DNA of 64,000 bases from the NCBI GenBank assembly GCA_943735955.1, contig OX030964.1, positions 1,198,575-1,262,574 of the forward strand. The letters run 5' to 3'. The notes beneath the pieces were generated by a model. The model had not been told where the DNA came from, ran no database searches, and worked only from the letters and a program-made list of their open reading frames with translations. The translations under genes were made by a program, and so were the position numbers. Positions 17,413 to 28,707 of this stretch are shown piece by piece (the first letter of the stretch is position 1; the number at the start of each line of letters is the position of its first letter). The DNA comes from Piscicola geometra (taxonomy: Eukaryota > Annelida > Clitellata > Hirudinida > Piscicolidae).

Positions 17413-19603
17413 GAAAAATGAATGAAAATGGACAGCGTCTCTTGGAGGTAGAGAATCTGGTGGATGAAGAGGGTGGTGTTTGGAAAGGAAAAGAGGAGAT
17501 GGGAGAGTGCATACTCAACACATGGGGAAAGTTTCTAAATACGGAGGGAGAAGCCACGATGAACATCGAAAAAGAAAGTATCCAAATGGAGGATGAAGGA
17601 AGCATCAGTAAGAATGAATTTGAACGGGCACTGAAAAAACTTAAACTAGGAAAAGCAGCGGATGAAGAGGGGGTAACTGGGGAATTGTTGAAGTCGTTGA
17701 AATGTAGAGGAAGAGAAGAGGTGAGAAATTGGTTTAATAAAATATTAGAAGGAGGTGAGGTACCGAAAAGTTGGAGGTATAGTCGGGTCGTCCTAATTCA
17801 TAAAGGAGGGGAGAGACGGAAAATTAAGAATTATCGACCGGTAGCAATTAGTAGCATTTTATATAAGATAATGATGATTATTTTGGGAGAACGAGTGGAG
17901 AGATGGGCAGAAAGTAATTGTATAATTAATGAAACACAGGGAGGGTTCAGAAGAGGGAGGCGTGGGGATGATAACCTCTATATGTTAGGGCGGGTTGTTG
18001 AAATTGCAAAGGCAAGAGGTGAAAGACTATTGGTAGCGGGCTTAGAAAAGGCATATGATAGGGTGAACAGAGGTAAATTGTTTGAAGTGTTCGAGAAAAT
18101 GGGAATGGGTGGAAGAATTTTAAGGGTGTTGAGGGAGGTGTATGAAAATAACAGAGTGAGATTTGTGTTGTGGGACTTGGAGACAGAATGGGTTACGTGC
18201 ACAAGTGGAGTTAGACAGGGTTGTCCTTTATCTCCAATCCTCTTCAATCTATACAGTAGAGATGTGGCAGCGGTCCTGGATAAACATCGAGCCGGGGTAG
18301 TGATGAAAGTACACAATCAAATGGGTAGGGAAGATAGTAGGAAAGAGTGGAGGTTTGGAGGAATGCTTTATGCTGACGACATCCTAGTGACGGCGGAAAA
18401 TGAAGATAATATGAAAATAGTGTTAGAGGATGTACTGAAGGTGTTAGAGGAATATGGAATGAAACTGAATGAAGAGAAATCTAAAGTTGTGGAACTGGTT
18501 GGTAATACAGGTATGGAAGGATGTCAAGAATGGGTAATTAGAGGTAGGACCATAAGAAAATGTGATGAGGTAAGGTATTTAGGATTAAAGCTTAAAGGGG
18601 GAAAAAAAGGGGGGATTTATCAATTTGGTGAAATGATGAGAAACGTTGGAAGCCTAACCGGGATGGTAAAATATGGAGCAAAAAGATCGGGAAGTCGTTT
18701 TATCATGAGCAGGGAGGCATGGAAAAGCTTGATTGTAGGAAAGTTAATGTATGGTGTTGCAGCAGTTGGTTGGTCAGCTAAGGAGAGAAAGAAGTTAGAG
18801 GTTTTGCAGACTAAGTTTGGGAGATGGATATGGGGGGTAGAGACTAGCGTAAGAAATGTCGTAGTACATGGTGAAACAGCCTGGAGTACATTCTGGGAAA
18901 GAGAGGCTAAGGTCATGACAGACTTTGTGATTAGGACATTAGAGGGGAAAGATATAGTAGGAAGAGTAGGTAGAGCATGTGTAGAGGAGATAGGTAAGAA
19001 ATCTAAATGGTGGAGAGGTGTAGCCAACTTAGGAAAAAAATGGGATGTGGAGGTTATGAGCAGAATGGTACGTGGAGGAAAAGGCGCACGAGCAAGAGTG
19101 TTTATGATGGGCGTTTCAGAAAGAGAGGTCGGAGGGATGGGGAAAGGGAGCTGGTGAAGAGGATCCAACAAAAGGGAAGGGAGGAATGGGGGAATAAGAT
19201 ACAGGAAAGTGAAAGATTGAGAAGATACCGTGAAGAGATGTCAGAAAGCAGGAAGTTGGAAAAATATGTAGAGGGTTCAGATGGAGCGAAAGTTAGGATG
19301 ATGTGTAGGGGGGATAGCTTGACGGTAAGGAATAATGAAATTGTGCGCTGGAAGTATGAAAAGAAGGATAGGAAGTGTGTTTGTGGGGAGGAAGAGAATG
19401 AGAGGCACGTTTTGCTGGAGTGTGGGTTGTATGAAGAGTGGAGAGAAGAATGGCTGACGGTTTGGAGAAGGGAGCGTGGAAAACAGGACCCGATGGAAGG
19501 GGTCCTTGGTTACCAGGAAGAGGATCGGAGGATGGAAGAAGTGGTGCTGAGAAGTGTGGGAGCAATCTGGAGACAGAGGGAGAGGAGAGAAAGGGAGAGA
19601 TGA
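17397..19603 (+). pseudogene. Non-LTR retrotransposon ORF2 (reverse transcriptase), inactive
   Basis: The first frame (17397-19157, 586 codons) has RT motifs in order: NYRPVAISSILYKIM, LVAGLEKAYDRVNR, GVRQGCPLSPILFNLYSRD and GMLYADDILV. A frameshift near 19140 moves into a second frame ending at 19603. That frame carries a terminal zinc-finger-like motif, CVCGEEENERHVLLECGLY. The catalytic aspartate of motif A (normally D before LEKAYD) is Gly (GGC, 18039-18041), which should abolish polymerase activity. No endonuclease domain is visible upstream, so the copy is 5'-truncated. I cannot fix the clade from sequence alone. Confidence 0.85.
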
Positions 19604-19719
19604 AGAAAAAGATTTGAAGTGTCGAGACAAAGGCACTATAAAGACTACTACTATAACAAAGACATATATTTTTTTATAAAAGTTATTCATTTGCATATAA
19701 TGGCATATCATAAAAATTT

Positions 19720-19925
19720 GTTTAATTTTCGTTTTGAAAATAATTATAGTTTATATTTGAGTTTCGTTTTTGAAATAATTATAGTTTTTATTTTCGTTTT
19801 CGTTTTGAAAAAAAATTTAGTTTTTATTTTCGTTTTCGTTTTGAAAAAAAATTTAGTTTTTATTTTCGTTTTCGTGGAACGATTATTCAGAATTGTCGTT
19901 TTCGTTTTCGTTTTCGTTACGAAAA
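19720..19925 (+). repeat. Low-complexity CGTTTT/TTTTTATTTTCG tract
   Basis: Diverged tandem copies of CGTTTTGAAAAAAAATTTAG and TTTTATTTTCGTTTTC fill the gap between two LINE remnants. No gene is seen. Confidence 0.6.
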
Positions 19926-19934
19926 TAACACTGC

Positions 19935-22050
19935 TACTGGCTTCAGCTATGCCAAAAGATTCAACAATCATCCGATACTGGAGAAATCAAGGGCATGTAC
20001 GACGGTATTAAAAGAACCACAAGTCGCACTATGAAGACCATAGCCCCACTTAAGTCTGTCATTAATCCAATCATAGATGATAAGAACAGGCAGATGGACC
20101 GCTGGGTAGAATACTACTCCAACCTATACTCCAAGCAGAATCACGTGAGTGAAGAAGCCCTTGCCGCAGTTGAAACTCTTCCACTCATGATGGAACTAGA
20201 TGAAAAGCCCAGTGTTACAGAATTAAAGAAGGCTATTGAAAGTTCGTCTTCAGGGAAAGCTCCAGGGGCTGATGGCATACCACCAGAAGTCATTAAATGC
20301 GGTAGCACAGCTCTCCAAAAACAACTGCACAGTCTCCTCTGCCAGTGCTGGGAAGAAGGAAATGTACCTCAGGACATGAGAGATGCCAAAATAATCACCT
20401 TATACAAGAACAAGGGCGAGAGAAGTGATTGCAACAACTACAGCGGAATATCTCTCCTCAGTGTCGTGGGCAGAGTGTTCGCACGTGTAGTCCTAAAAAG
20501 ATTACAGAAGCTTGCTGATAGGGTGTATCCAGAATCACAAGCTGGGTTCCGCGCAGAAAGTTCAACTATGATATGATCTTCACACTCAGACAACTGCAAG
20601 AAAAGGCAGAGAACAACACAAACCCCATTTCCTAGCTTTCATAAATCTGACCAAAGCGTTTGATCTTGTCAGTAGGAATGGACTCTTCAACATTCTGGCA
20701 AAGATTGGCTGCCCACCAAAGCTCCTGAGCGTGATAAAGTCGTTTCATGACAATATGAAAACAACTGTGCAGTACGATGGGTCGACATCAAGTGCTTTTG
20801 AAATCAGCAGTGGCGTCAAACAAGGCTGTGTTCTGGCTCCCACTCTCTTCGGCATCTTCTTTGCTGTTATGCTGAAACGTGCCTTTGGAGCATCAACAGA
20901 AGGCGTATATCTTCATTCCCGATCAGACGGCAGTCTTTTCAACCTGGCTCGTCTGAAGGCAAAAAGCAAAATACGAAAAGTGACGATAAGAGACGTGCTG
21001 TTTGCGGATGATGCAGCACTGGTCACCCACACTGAAACAGAACTGCAAAGACTGCTCGACAAGTTTTCCAAGGCATGCGATGAGTTTAGCCTACAAATCA
21101 GCCACAAGAAAACACAGGCAATGGCACAGCACGCCGAACGACCTCACATCACTATCAACAACATTGCTCTGGAAGTCGTCAGCCAGTTTACCTACAATCA
21201 CCGCTGACTTTTCACTAGTTGCAGAACTGAACCAGAGGATCGGCAAGGCTTTGACAACCTTCGCCAGGCTGTCACCAAGAGTTTGGAACAACAAGATGCT
21301 GACAATAAAGACAAAGACAGCTGTGTACAAGGCATGTGTTCTGAGCACTCTTCTTTACGCCAGTGAATCCTGGACACTATACGCATACCAGGAAAAAAGA
21401 TTGAGCGCTTTCCACATGCGGTGTCTTCGACGCATGCTCGGAATCTCATGGAAAGACCGCGTCACAAACAACGAGGTGTTGGCGAGGGCAGCCATTTCGA
21501 GCATGACCACTCTTCTCCGTCAAAGACGTCTCCGATGGTTAGGACATGTACGTCGGATGGATGATGGCCGACTTCCCAAAGACGTGCTATTCGGCGAGCT
21601 TGCCTCAGGCTGGAGAGCAACTGGCAGGCCATACCTTCGCTACAAGGACGTCTGCAAGCGCGATCTAAAATCTACAGAGATCAACGACAGCATCTGGGAA
21701 TCGCTTGCTGAAGATAAAAGCGGATGGAGGCAAGCTGTGCGCATGGGACTAGAAGTGGGGGAAGCAGGGATTCGTCGGCCTGCCAGTGAAAAGCGTTCCC
21801 GTAGAAAAGAAAAACAGCAGCGATCTGCGACCAGCAGCCACCAACAATCAGCAGCGAGCAACAACCAAAAGAGAACAACAACCAGCAGCCAACAAAAACC
21901 AACAGCCAACAAAAACCAACAGCCAACAAAAACCAACAGCCATCAAAAACCAGCTGCGAACAACAATCAGAAGAGAACAACAACCATCAAAGAACAACAA
22001 CCAGCAGCGACAAAAAAGTTCTCCCTCGGCGCAAATCCATTGTCTACCTA
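19935..22050 (+). pseudogene. RTE-like LINE ORF2 remnant (reverse transcriptase and C-terminus)
   Basis: Three frames joined by frameshifts carry, in order: KAPGADGIPPEVIKCG, QAGFRAESST, AFINLTKAFD, SGVKQGCVLAPTLFGIFF, VLFADDAALV, then the C-terminal YASESWTLYAYQEKRL, LGHVRRMDDGRLPKDVLFGE and GRPYLRYKDVCKRDLKS. The last motifs are typical of RTE-like elements of invertebrates. Frameshifts occur near 20575 and 21200. The motif A aspartate is Asn (AAT, 20644-20646). The end (21796-22040) is a Gln/Asn/Thr-rich tandem expansion in place of the usual C-terminal zinc finger. The endonuclease is missing. Confidence 0.82.
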
Positions 22051-22262
22051 AGACTGAAGGACGCCAACAATTTCAAACATAGAATAACACTTTTAGATCT
22101 GACAACTCTAGTATTAATACTTTGTGTACTTTTTGTTTTGTTTTTTTTTTTGATTTTTGATTTTTGATTTTGCAGGTTTCGAAGGAAATTATAGCCTTGA
22201 AACCTGCGTAAAAACATAAAAATGTCATGTATAAGATTGCAATTATGATTTGAAGTCTGTGC

Positions 22263-23582
22263 TCAGTCTTCAAATGAGAACTTTCTTTCTCTCACTGGCT
22301 GAGGCTCTGACTCATATGAACTCGTCGCAAGTGTCGCTTGTGTTCTTGGTGAAGACTTTGGCGTTCCTTGCATCAAACTTTTCATTCTTCTTCGATCTTC
22401 TATCTCTTGTTCTCTGAATGACTTTGGAATTGCCCTACTCGGACTGCCTTCTCGAATTATCAGATATTTTCCCAACCTCAGTCTCTCTCCCGGCTCAAGT
22501 CTCGGGTCTTCTGAAAAACTTGCTTTTTTTGTTGAATCTGATTTTGAGCTTTCCATCGGAGCTGGTTTCGTTTTTGGTATTGGAGTATCTCCTGAGTTGA
22601 GCCATGGCCTCCTCTTCCCGACGGAGCTTGAAGGCAGAATGCCCCTAAAAAAAAGTCGTTCTTCCTTCATCATTGGGTTGATTGGCGCTTGCCTCAAAAC
22701 GTTCTTCGTTAGTTTTATCTGCAACTCTCTCAAAAGGGGTTCTTCTCGTTTTATTTGCCCTGATCTTCGCGGAAATTGAGATCTGGGTTTTGGCTTGGAG
22801 TATCTGACAAGAGGTCGCAGTGGGTCTCGGAGGGAACTCCGTGGCTTGTAAATTTTATATCGAGGACTGTGCGCTTTTTTGGCTTCTTTTTCCTGTTTGG
22901 CTTCAAAACTCTCAGTGAGAATTTGTGGCACGATGAGCTTGTCTTTCTTCCTGTCTTTTTCTGCTTTTCGAAAACCTTTTCCAAAATACCTTCGCCAACG
23001 ATCTTTCTGTGTTGCAAGTTGTGTGTGGCTAAAAAATAACATTTTTTAAAATAGGCAATTTGTAAATAAAAATGAAATATCACTAAATTTTACTGAGTGC
23101 TCGTGAATGATTTTTCAATGACCACCAAAATAAGTTGAAAATGTATTCTAAGAACATAATATTCTTACAATTATTTGACTTTTGCGGCGAAATAATCTTT
23201 TTAAACTGCCGCAGCTGATCGTTTCGTCGTCACCATCGTTGGCAGAGAAGTTCTTGTTGAGCGACAAGTTCATTTTCTTTCTTCCAGCATGGCAGTCTTG
23301 TGCAGCTCTCGTTGCTTTCTTATACACATAACTCGCGTCATGGAACTTCCGTTCGGAACTTTCGTTGAATATGGACTCCTTAGAACAATTAAGATGTTTG
23401 GAATAACTGTAATGGCTGATTTTTTCATTACTATAATACTTTTTGGGCTTTCTAGCTGAGCAGTTCCCATTCAGGTTTTCTGTTCGAATGCAATTCAAAA
23501 TGGTTGTTAACTTCCTTCGACCCAAATTCTTGAGAAGATATGGAGGTGTTGATGTCTCAGTTCGTTTTGCTCTTGTTGGCAT
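22263..23582 (-). CDS. Hypothetical two-exon gene, unknown function
   Basis: Proposed exon 1 is 23582-23169 (138 codons from MPTRAKRTETSTPP, with an in-frame stop upstream), ending ATT before a GTAAGA donor. Proposed exon 2 is 23006-22263 (247 codons plus stop), following CAACACAG. Both end in phase 0 and give about 385 aa. The protein is basic and rich in Lys, Arg and Ser, with no signal peptide, membrane segment or domain I recognise. It ends RERKFSFED. Long open frames in this A/T-rich, transposon-filled region argue for coding. An alternative acceptor (TTTTTTAG at 23037) gives a different phase and an early stop. The structure is inferred; a transposon-derived ORF is possible. Confidence 0.35.
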
Positions 23583-23990
23583 AGTGGAGGTCGGAACGTT
23601 TCAATAAATTTTTTAACATACCGTTTTGATGATACGGCGCCAATGTTGTTTTCAAAAGCGTCGCTTAGGCAAATAATGAGAAAAATCACGTCATTTAAGA
23701 AGAACCAAGAAACAATAAGCTTGTTTTATTACTTAAAATATTTGGACGTCTTCAATAATTCAGCCACAAACAAACCGTATATTTCCGTATAATTCCTATT
23801 GGTTGGATTTGAAAGTAGCTGTACAGATGTTTAGAAAACATCTACACAGATTTGGAGAGATGAATGCACATAAACGGAATTAAAGTTCATGATTTAGCTG
23901 AATTTAAGTGTCATAAATTAAATTAAAGTTAAATAAATAGATTTTTTTTCTCAATAAATAAAAAAACAAACATTTTAGTTAAACACAGTT

Positions 23991-24114
23991 GGGGAGCGGA
24001 AAAAGCTTAGATGTTAGACGTCGGACCTGCAACTCAAAGGTTGCCAGTTTGAATATCTGATGAGCAAAAGTGAACTATCATATATCTAGTGTATATGATA
24101 CGGTGATTGAGACG
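23991..24114 (+). mobile_element. tRNA-derived SINE, 5' part (interrupted)
   Basis: The head GGGGAGCGGAAAAAGCTTAG followed by ATGTTAGACGTCGG resembles tRNA box A, and GTTTGAATATC is a decayed box B. It continues with the family body (TGAACTATCATATATCTAGT) and is broken at 24114 by a minus-strand LINE. The family resumes at 25125. Confidence 0.72.
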
Positions 24115-25124
24115 CTTGAGAGATTAATACCTTGTTGTTGTATTCGCTTTTAGTTCTTTGTTCCTATCCCGCATGACCGAACCATTCCGGTCTCATGCGG
24201 AGAAGGTAGCTGAACACCTCCCCCCTCTCTTTCTCAGAGCCTCATCGCATTGATCGGTGTGGATGAGCTCTTCTCTCTCTTTCCTGCTGCTCTTGCAGTC
24301 CCAGAAGTGGTCTGGGCTGGTCTCCACTTCACCGCACAGCTCACAGGTGGCGTCTTCATTCAGGGTGTTCCTGCGGAAGAACGCTGTGGCTGGACAGTGG
24401 CCGCTGCGTAGCTGGACCAGAAGTGTCTCTGCTCGCCTACCGGTGCCATCTTCCCTTTTCAGCGGGGCACCGTAGATTCGTTTTCATCTCGGATTCGACA
24501 GCTCAGGAAGTTTCATACTTTTTTTAAAGATGCTCTTGATTGCCGACCACGTGACAGACGTTGCTTCAGCTGGCTCTCAAGAGATCCTCCTTTGTCCTAC
24601 TGAGCTGCGGATCGTCGAATCTGGCTAGGTTCTGTAGACTTTCGACACTTTCTTTACTGTCGGTGAAGATGGTCGCTCTGCCTGGCTGGTGCTTCACGAT
24701 CCACTTCGCTGCTAAGCTGATGTCTCGGAGTTCAGTATCATGGGCTGTACAGAGTATCCCTGCTGCTTCCAACCAGACGTCCCTAACCATCTCACCCTTC
24801 ATAACCACCACTGCACTTCCACCATTCTTGTTGTCGCCTACAGACCCATCAGTGTAAATGACCACTCCCCTTTCTTGCTTGCATAGCATCATTGTTTTCT
24901 CAACAACAGCCTGGAGCACCTCTTTTGCAGACTTTTTGTTGGCTCCACCCGAGAGTTTACTGCACAGCTGAAGTGAAAGGGCCTCTTCCCATGGTTTAGG
25001 TCTGATGCGAGTGAAGGGTTCTTGTTTAGAGAAGGAAAAAAATCGGAAACAGCACAGCTTCCTGCGTCATCTTTTTCCACTTGCTCTCACCGTCACCTAG
25101 ACGAACCTTAACTTTGCGGTCTTT
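24115..25124 (-). pseudogene. LINE C-terminal fragment with RNase H domain
   Basis: On the minus strand, 24919-24566 encodes an RNase H domain: VIYTDGSVGDNKNGG, AHDTELRDISLAAKW and IFTDSKESVESL, with the Asp, Glu and Asp catalytic positions present. Further downstream, around 24480-24250, another frame gives LRSGHCPATAFFRRNTLNED and the zinc-knuckle-like CELCGEVETSPDHFWDC. Upstream, KVKVRLGDGESKWKK (near 25110) belongs to the same protein. Frameshifts separate the pieces and no RT is present, so it is a 5'-truncated copy. It sits inside a SINE, which dates it as younger than that SINE. Confidence 0.78.
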
Positions 25125-25185
25125 AGATGTGTACGTCGTGTGGAGTGGTGCATAAGAGCAAGACCTGCGTCTGTCAATTATAAAC
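25125..25185 (+). mobile_element. tRNA-derived SINE, 3' part (resumes after LINE)
   Basis: AGATGTGTACGTCGTGTGGA and GCGTCTGTCAATTAT match the 3' half of the SINE copies at 27377 and 39323. Confidence 0.7.
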
Positions 25186-25885
25186 TGTCTGTCTATAAAC
25201 TAGAACTTTTTACATACTTAGATGCGCTTTTACAAAACTTATAATTGAACATTTGATTCATATCAATAGAAATTGATTCGGTGATATACAGTTTGTCTGT
25301 GGCTGAATTCTTGAAAAGATCCAAATATTTTACTGTAATAAGTTTATTTTAAGCTATATTTTAAAATTTAAAATAAATCAATAAAACATTTATTTTATAA
25401 TTTTACTTGATTATCATTCCGAACACAAAAGAATAGAATAAAATATACATGGGTCTAAAAGGGAATTGGATTTTTAAGTTATATGCTCAGGACGACTTAA
25501 CTCAGTGCTTCGCAACCTTTTATCGCCACGACCTTCGTCTAGTTTGTCATGCTGTGGCGACTAGAGGTCGGACATGGATGATTTTTTATTCCAGGTCCCT
25601 TCCCATTCCCGATGGTATATCAGAATTTTGATTTCACGATTTCCGGTCCCGACCCGTTTCCAAAACTTTTTTGTTTTTTATTCCTTTTCACTGCCGCTTT
25701 CACTAGTCCCAAACTTGTTAGTCCTAATATTTTTTATAATTAATTATTTGAAAGTCAGAGAATATTTTTTTTAATAAAATTTTAAAAAACAATTTAAATT
25801 TCAAATACTTGTTGAAATGAAAGTATTGAAGTTAGTCATTGTTTTTGAGTAACTCAATCAAGTCTTTTTTGCTTTTCATAAGGGT
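25186..25885. other. A/T-rich intergenic sequence
   Basis: I see no gene or clear repeat here. Around 25590-25720 the text GATTTCACGATTTCCGGTCC, rich in TTTTTATTCC, looks like decayed repeat. Confidence 0.4.
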
Positions 25886-25888
25886 TAA

Positions 25889-25960
25889 ACCGTCAATCAA
25901 TCAATCAATCAATCAAATAGATTTATATAGCGCTCTTTCTTCAAATTCAAGAGTTTTAGC
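25889..25960 (-). mobile_element. LINE 3'-tail fragment, (CAAT)n plus TATATAGCGCTCTTTC
   Basis: CAATCAATCAATCAATC followed by TATATAGCGCTCTTTC and TTCAAATTCAAGAG is, in reverse orientation, the common 3' end of L2-type LINEs. A longer relative occurs at 32732. It overprints the end of the hAT fragment on its right. Confidence 0.6.
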
Positions 25961-26230
25961 TTTCAAATTAGATGATTTTGTGTCTGAAGTTAAACGACCC
26001 GATGTTGAAAAATTCCGCTCACAGGGAATATAACTTGCAGGTATACTAAACAAAATCTTGGTTATTTCTTGTAGTATTGGAAAATTGCTCATTTTACTCC
26101 AATAAAATGAAACATCTTTATAATCTTCAATTTTGTTGGGGCGTAATTGTGAATATTTGTACAATTCATCTTCTTCTGAATTTTTTTTTCGTTCATTATT
26201 ATTAATAATGTTAGAAATGATGTTTTTTGC
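25945..26230 (-). pseudogene. hAT transposase C-terminal (dimerization) fragment
   Basis: The minus-strand frame reads VSFYWSKMSNFPILQEITKI and LFSIPASYIPCERNFSTSGR. The IPAS-x2-P-x-ER-x-FST-x-GR signature is the hAT C-terminal dimerization domain. The frame runs into the LINE tail at its left end and ends in repeat-derived residues. Upstream catalytic parts are absent. Confidence 0.82.
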
Positions 26231-26329
26231 CAAAATTCTTATTCTCCACAACTGCAAATATAAAATCATTCGTATAATTTGATAGTATAATAATTTTATT
26301 ATAATTTTTACGTTATAAAACAAACATAA

Positions 26330-26985
26330 TTCTAAATAGCCATCATTTGTTTTTTTTCAACGGCACTGCAACTTGGTCTGGCTGTACAAAATAGAATTAA
26401 ATTTTCTCTAATGAAAGTCTTGGTATTTATTTATTTTCTATCCCAAACTTTTTTCCTATTATTCTTTCATACTGGGGATGCAACAGACATGCTGCCATAT
26501 GAATAAGATCAATGAACTTTTTTTGTCGAAATGATCAACAAAGCAGTCAATTGGAAATTAATCATTCAAATTCAAAGTATTAATTTATAAAATAATATAA
26601 CTGACCATTTGTACTTGAAATTTGTTTTTGTTCCAATAAATGGGGTTGAACACGTTCCTTTATGATGATTTTTATTGACTAAAATTAGTTCACAATTCCG
26701 CTCAAGTTGCAATTGCGAAATATTCTTTTACATTAAAACTCATGAAAATATTGTCTTGACTTTTCTCAAGTTTGTTTTTTAAGCATATTATGCAATTGTA
26801 AAATGCATGAAAAATTTTTTAGTGCCGGTAAATAGGTATGTTTGATAACTTTCGATTAACGCGTTAATAGATTAACTCCATTAACATTTTAAACACAGTT
26901 AATCTAATTTGACAGAATTAAACTTATTTTAAACTTATTTCATTGTTTTGCGCTACAGAAAATAGTTGAAAACATTCGTGAAAAA
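26330..26985. other. A/T-rich sequence with no gene seen
   Basis: Poly-T and poly-A runs and short degenerate text. Parts (TTAACGCGTTAATAG near 26855) may be transposon debris, but I cannot assign them. Confidence 0.35.
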
Positions 26986-26989
26986 TGTA

Positions 26990-27376
26990 TCTCTTGTTTT
27001 TAAAGTTGATTTCATCAAAAAACTTCCCACATTTGCAACTGAACTTTTAGGCGGTGAAAAATATGTAACATTTTCAAAATTGTTACCTGCTATTTGTCAC
27101 TTCCGAAGATGATCCAGCTTATATAGTTTGAAAAAATCCATTTTCGAATTGGAGAAGAGAAAGATGGAGCTGAATATTCCATGGTTAAGAAATGTCGCAT
27201 CATTAAAACCCCGATTTAAAAAAAAACTTAACCTTTCAACATAAATGAAAAAGAATTAACATGTGAAGAATTTAAGAAATTAGTAGAAAATAGGAAAATC
27301 TCCAAAACTAAACAACTTTCACTAAAAAAGTGACTGCGAACATATTTAACTTCAGGTTCTGAAGATGAAGATACAT
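26990..27376 (+). pseudogene. hAT transposase fragment, first part
   Basis: Decayed frames read KLPTFATELLGGEKYVTFSK, LLPAICHF and IPWLRNVASLKPRFKKKL. These match the region before the C-terminal domain of BED-type hAT transposases (ATKLLxGxKYVT, ALDPRFK). Stops and frameshifts are present. It is interrupted at 27376 by a SINE and resumes at 27637. Confidence 0.72.
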
Positions 27377-27636
27377 GGGAAGCGAGGATGGCTTAGATGG
27401 TAGACGTCAGACTTGCAACTCAAAGGTTGCCTGTTCGAATCATTGAGTAGCAACCGTGAACTATCATATACCTAGTGTATATGATGCGGTGTTTGCGACG
27501 TATGCATTGACAGATGTGTACGTCGTGTGGAGTGGCGCCTCTGGCGCATAAGAACCATGATTCTTAAATTTATTGTAAAATTGCATGCGTCTGTCAAGCT
27601 GTGAGTAATACAGAGCCAAAAATAATAATAATAAAT
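27377..27636 (+). mobile_element. tRNA-derived SINE, full-length copy
   Basis: About 260 bp. The tRNA-like head has box A (TGGCTTAGATGG) and box B (CTGTTCGAATCA). The body contains GTGAACTATCATATACCTAG and GTACGTCGTGTGGAGTGGCG, and the tail is (AAT)n. Boundaries are supported by a second copy of the host hAT element (minus strand, 33640-34100) that reads straight across this site without the insert. Confidence 0.82.
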
Positions 27637-27875
27637 CAATGATTACTAAGTCAATCATTCACGCTATGGAACAGAATCTGAGATAGGTTTAGAGAGTTTT
27701 CCTCTTGTTTGTTGGCAACAACACGAAGTAGCATATCCGACTCTTGCGAAACTGACAAGAAAGTACTTGTCATCTCCTGCAAGTACAGTTCCATTCAGCT
27801 TGTCAAAACACATAGTTAGCAAGAAAAGAGCCTTTTTAGATCCAACTAATTCAGAAAAGCTTGTCGCTTGAATAA
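27637..27875 (+). pseudogene. hAT transposase fragment, second part (dimerization domain)
   Basis: After the SINE the frame resumes: VGNNTK and, in another frame, WQQHEVAYPTLAKLTRKYLS followed by SPASTVPFS. YPTLAKLxRKYL...PA...P is the hAT C-terminal domain. It continues KKRAFLDPTNSEKLV before decaying. Confidence 0.75.
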
Positions 27876-27879
27876 CTAG

Positions 27880-28140
27880 CTCAAATTAAATATGCGACAT
27901 TTACGTTTTTTGAACATTTATGCATTAATTTTTTACCTACAAGATGAAGATTCCTTTTATAAATAAATTCAGATAAAACTTCAATATTAAACTTGTGAAA
28001 AATAAAATTATAAATACTATTTCAAACTAGTTTCAAATTAGCTGATACCATATTGCGTTAAAACACGTTTAATTTTCGATTACAATTTTTTATCGTGAAA
28101 TAGCCTCAATTCATACACTTACTAAATCACCTCGACCTAC
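27880..28140. other. A/T-rich sequence with no gene seen
   Basis: No recognisable coding or repeat structure. Confidence 0.35.
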
Positions 28141-28144
28141 CTGG

Positions 28145-28705
28145 TTTCGTGGAGTTAGACAAACAAGAAATGCACTCAAGGATGCCACAAACATGGCGTA
28201 GGATCTCCGATACACAAAGAAAAAGTGAACTGCGTTATAGGGTGCCAACCAATCTCCAGCCCAACCATCAGCATCCACCTAAAAACAACCCCTTTCATCA
28301 CCAAGATCATTCAGCCTTTTGCTCCGGCAACAGACATAGAAAGCTTCTATGAGCAGTTGCAAGAGGTCGAGGAGCAGACGCAAGAAAGACATTCTCGTGG
28401 TGCAGGAGTGCCAAGGTGGGAAGATGCTTAGAGGGACTGAAAAGGCACGTGCGGAAAACACTGCAGCACGACTCCCAACGAAAGAGGTCTTAGACTCTTG
28501 GAGTTCACCATTTACAACAACTTCATGCTAGCAAACACGGTTGGACATGACAAGAGTAGTCACATGGTAGAGGCAGCAGAAACCTTCAAGCAATGTTTGG
28601 AAGAAAGTTTGCAGTTCTCAAAATTTTTAACTTTGAGGACACACCTATAGATACGCCTTCAACACAGAAGTAACTGAAACAGCCATTAAGATCTTTGTTA
28701 AACAC
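28145..28705 (+). pseudogene. RTE-like LINE endonuclease remnant
   Basis: Frames read VNCVIGCQPISSPTISIHLK, TTPFITKIIQPFAPATD, ESFYEQLQEVEEQTQ, KKDILVVQECQGGKMLRG and LRLLEFTIYNNFMLANT. These are the apurinic-like endonuclease segments found N-terminal to the RT in RTE-like LINEs (compare the RT part at 19935-22050). Several indels and stops are present and the RT is missing. The element continues after a MITE at 29035. Confidence 0.72.
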
Positions 28706-28707
28706 CA

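Noticed and set aside
27377..27450. A functional tRNA gene
   Set aside because: A and B box-like motifs are present, but the sequence continues into a repeated body with an AAT tail and has dispersed copies, so it is a SINE head.
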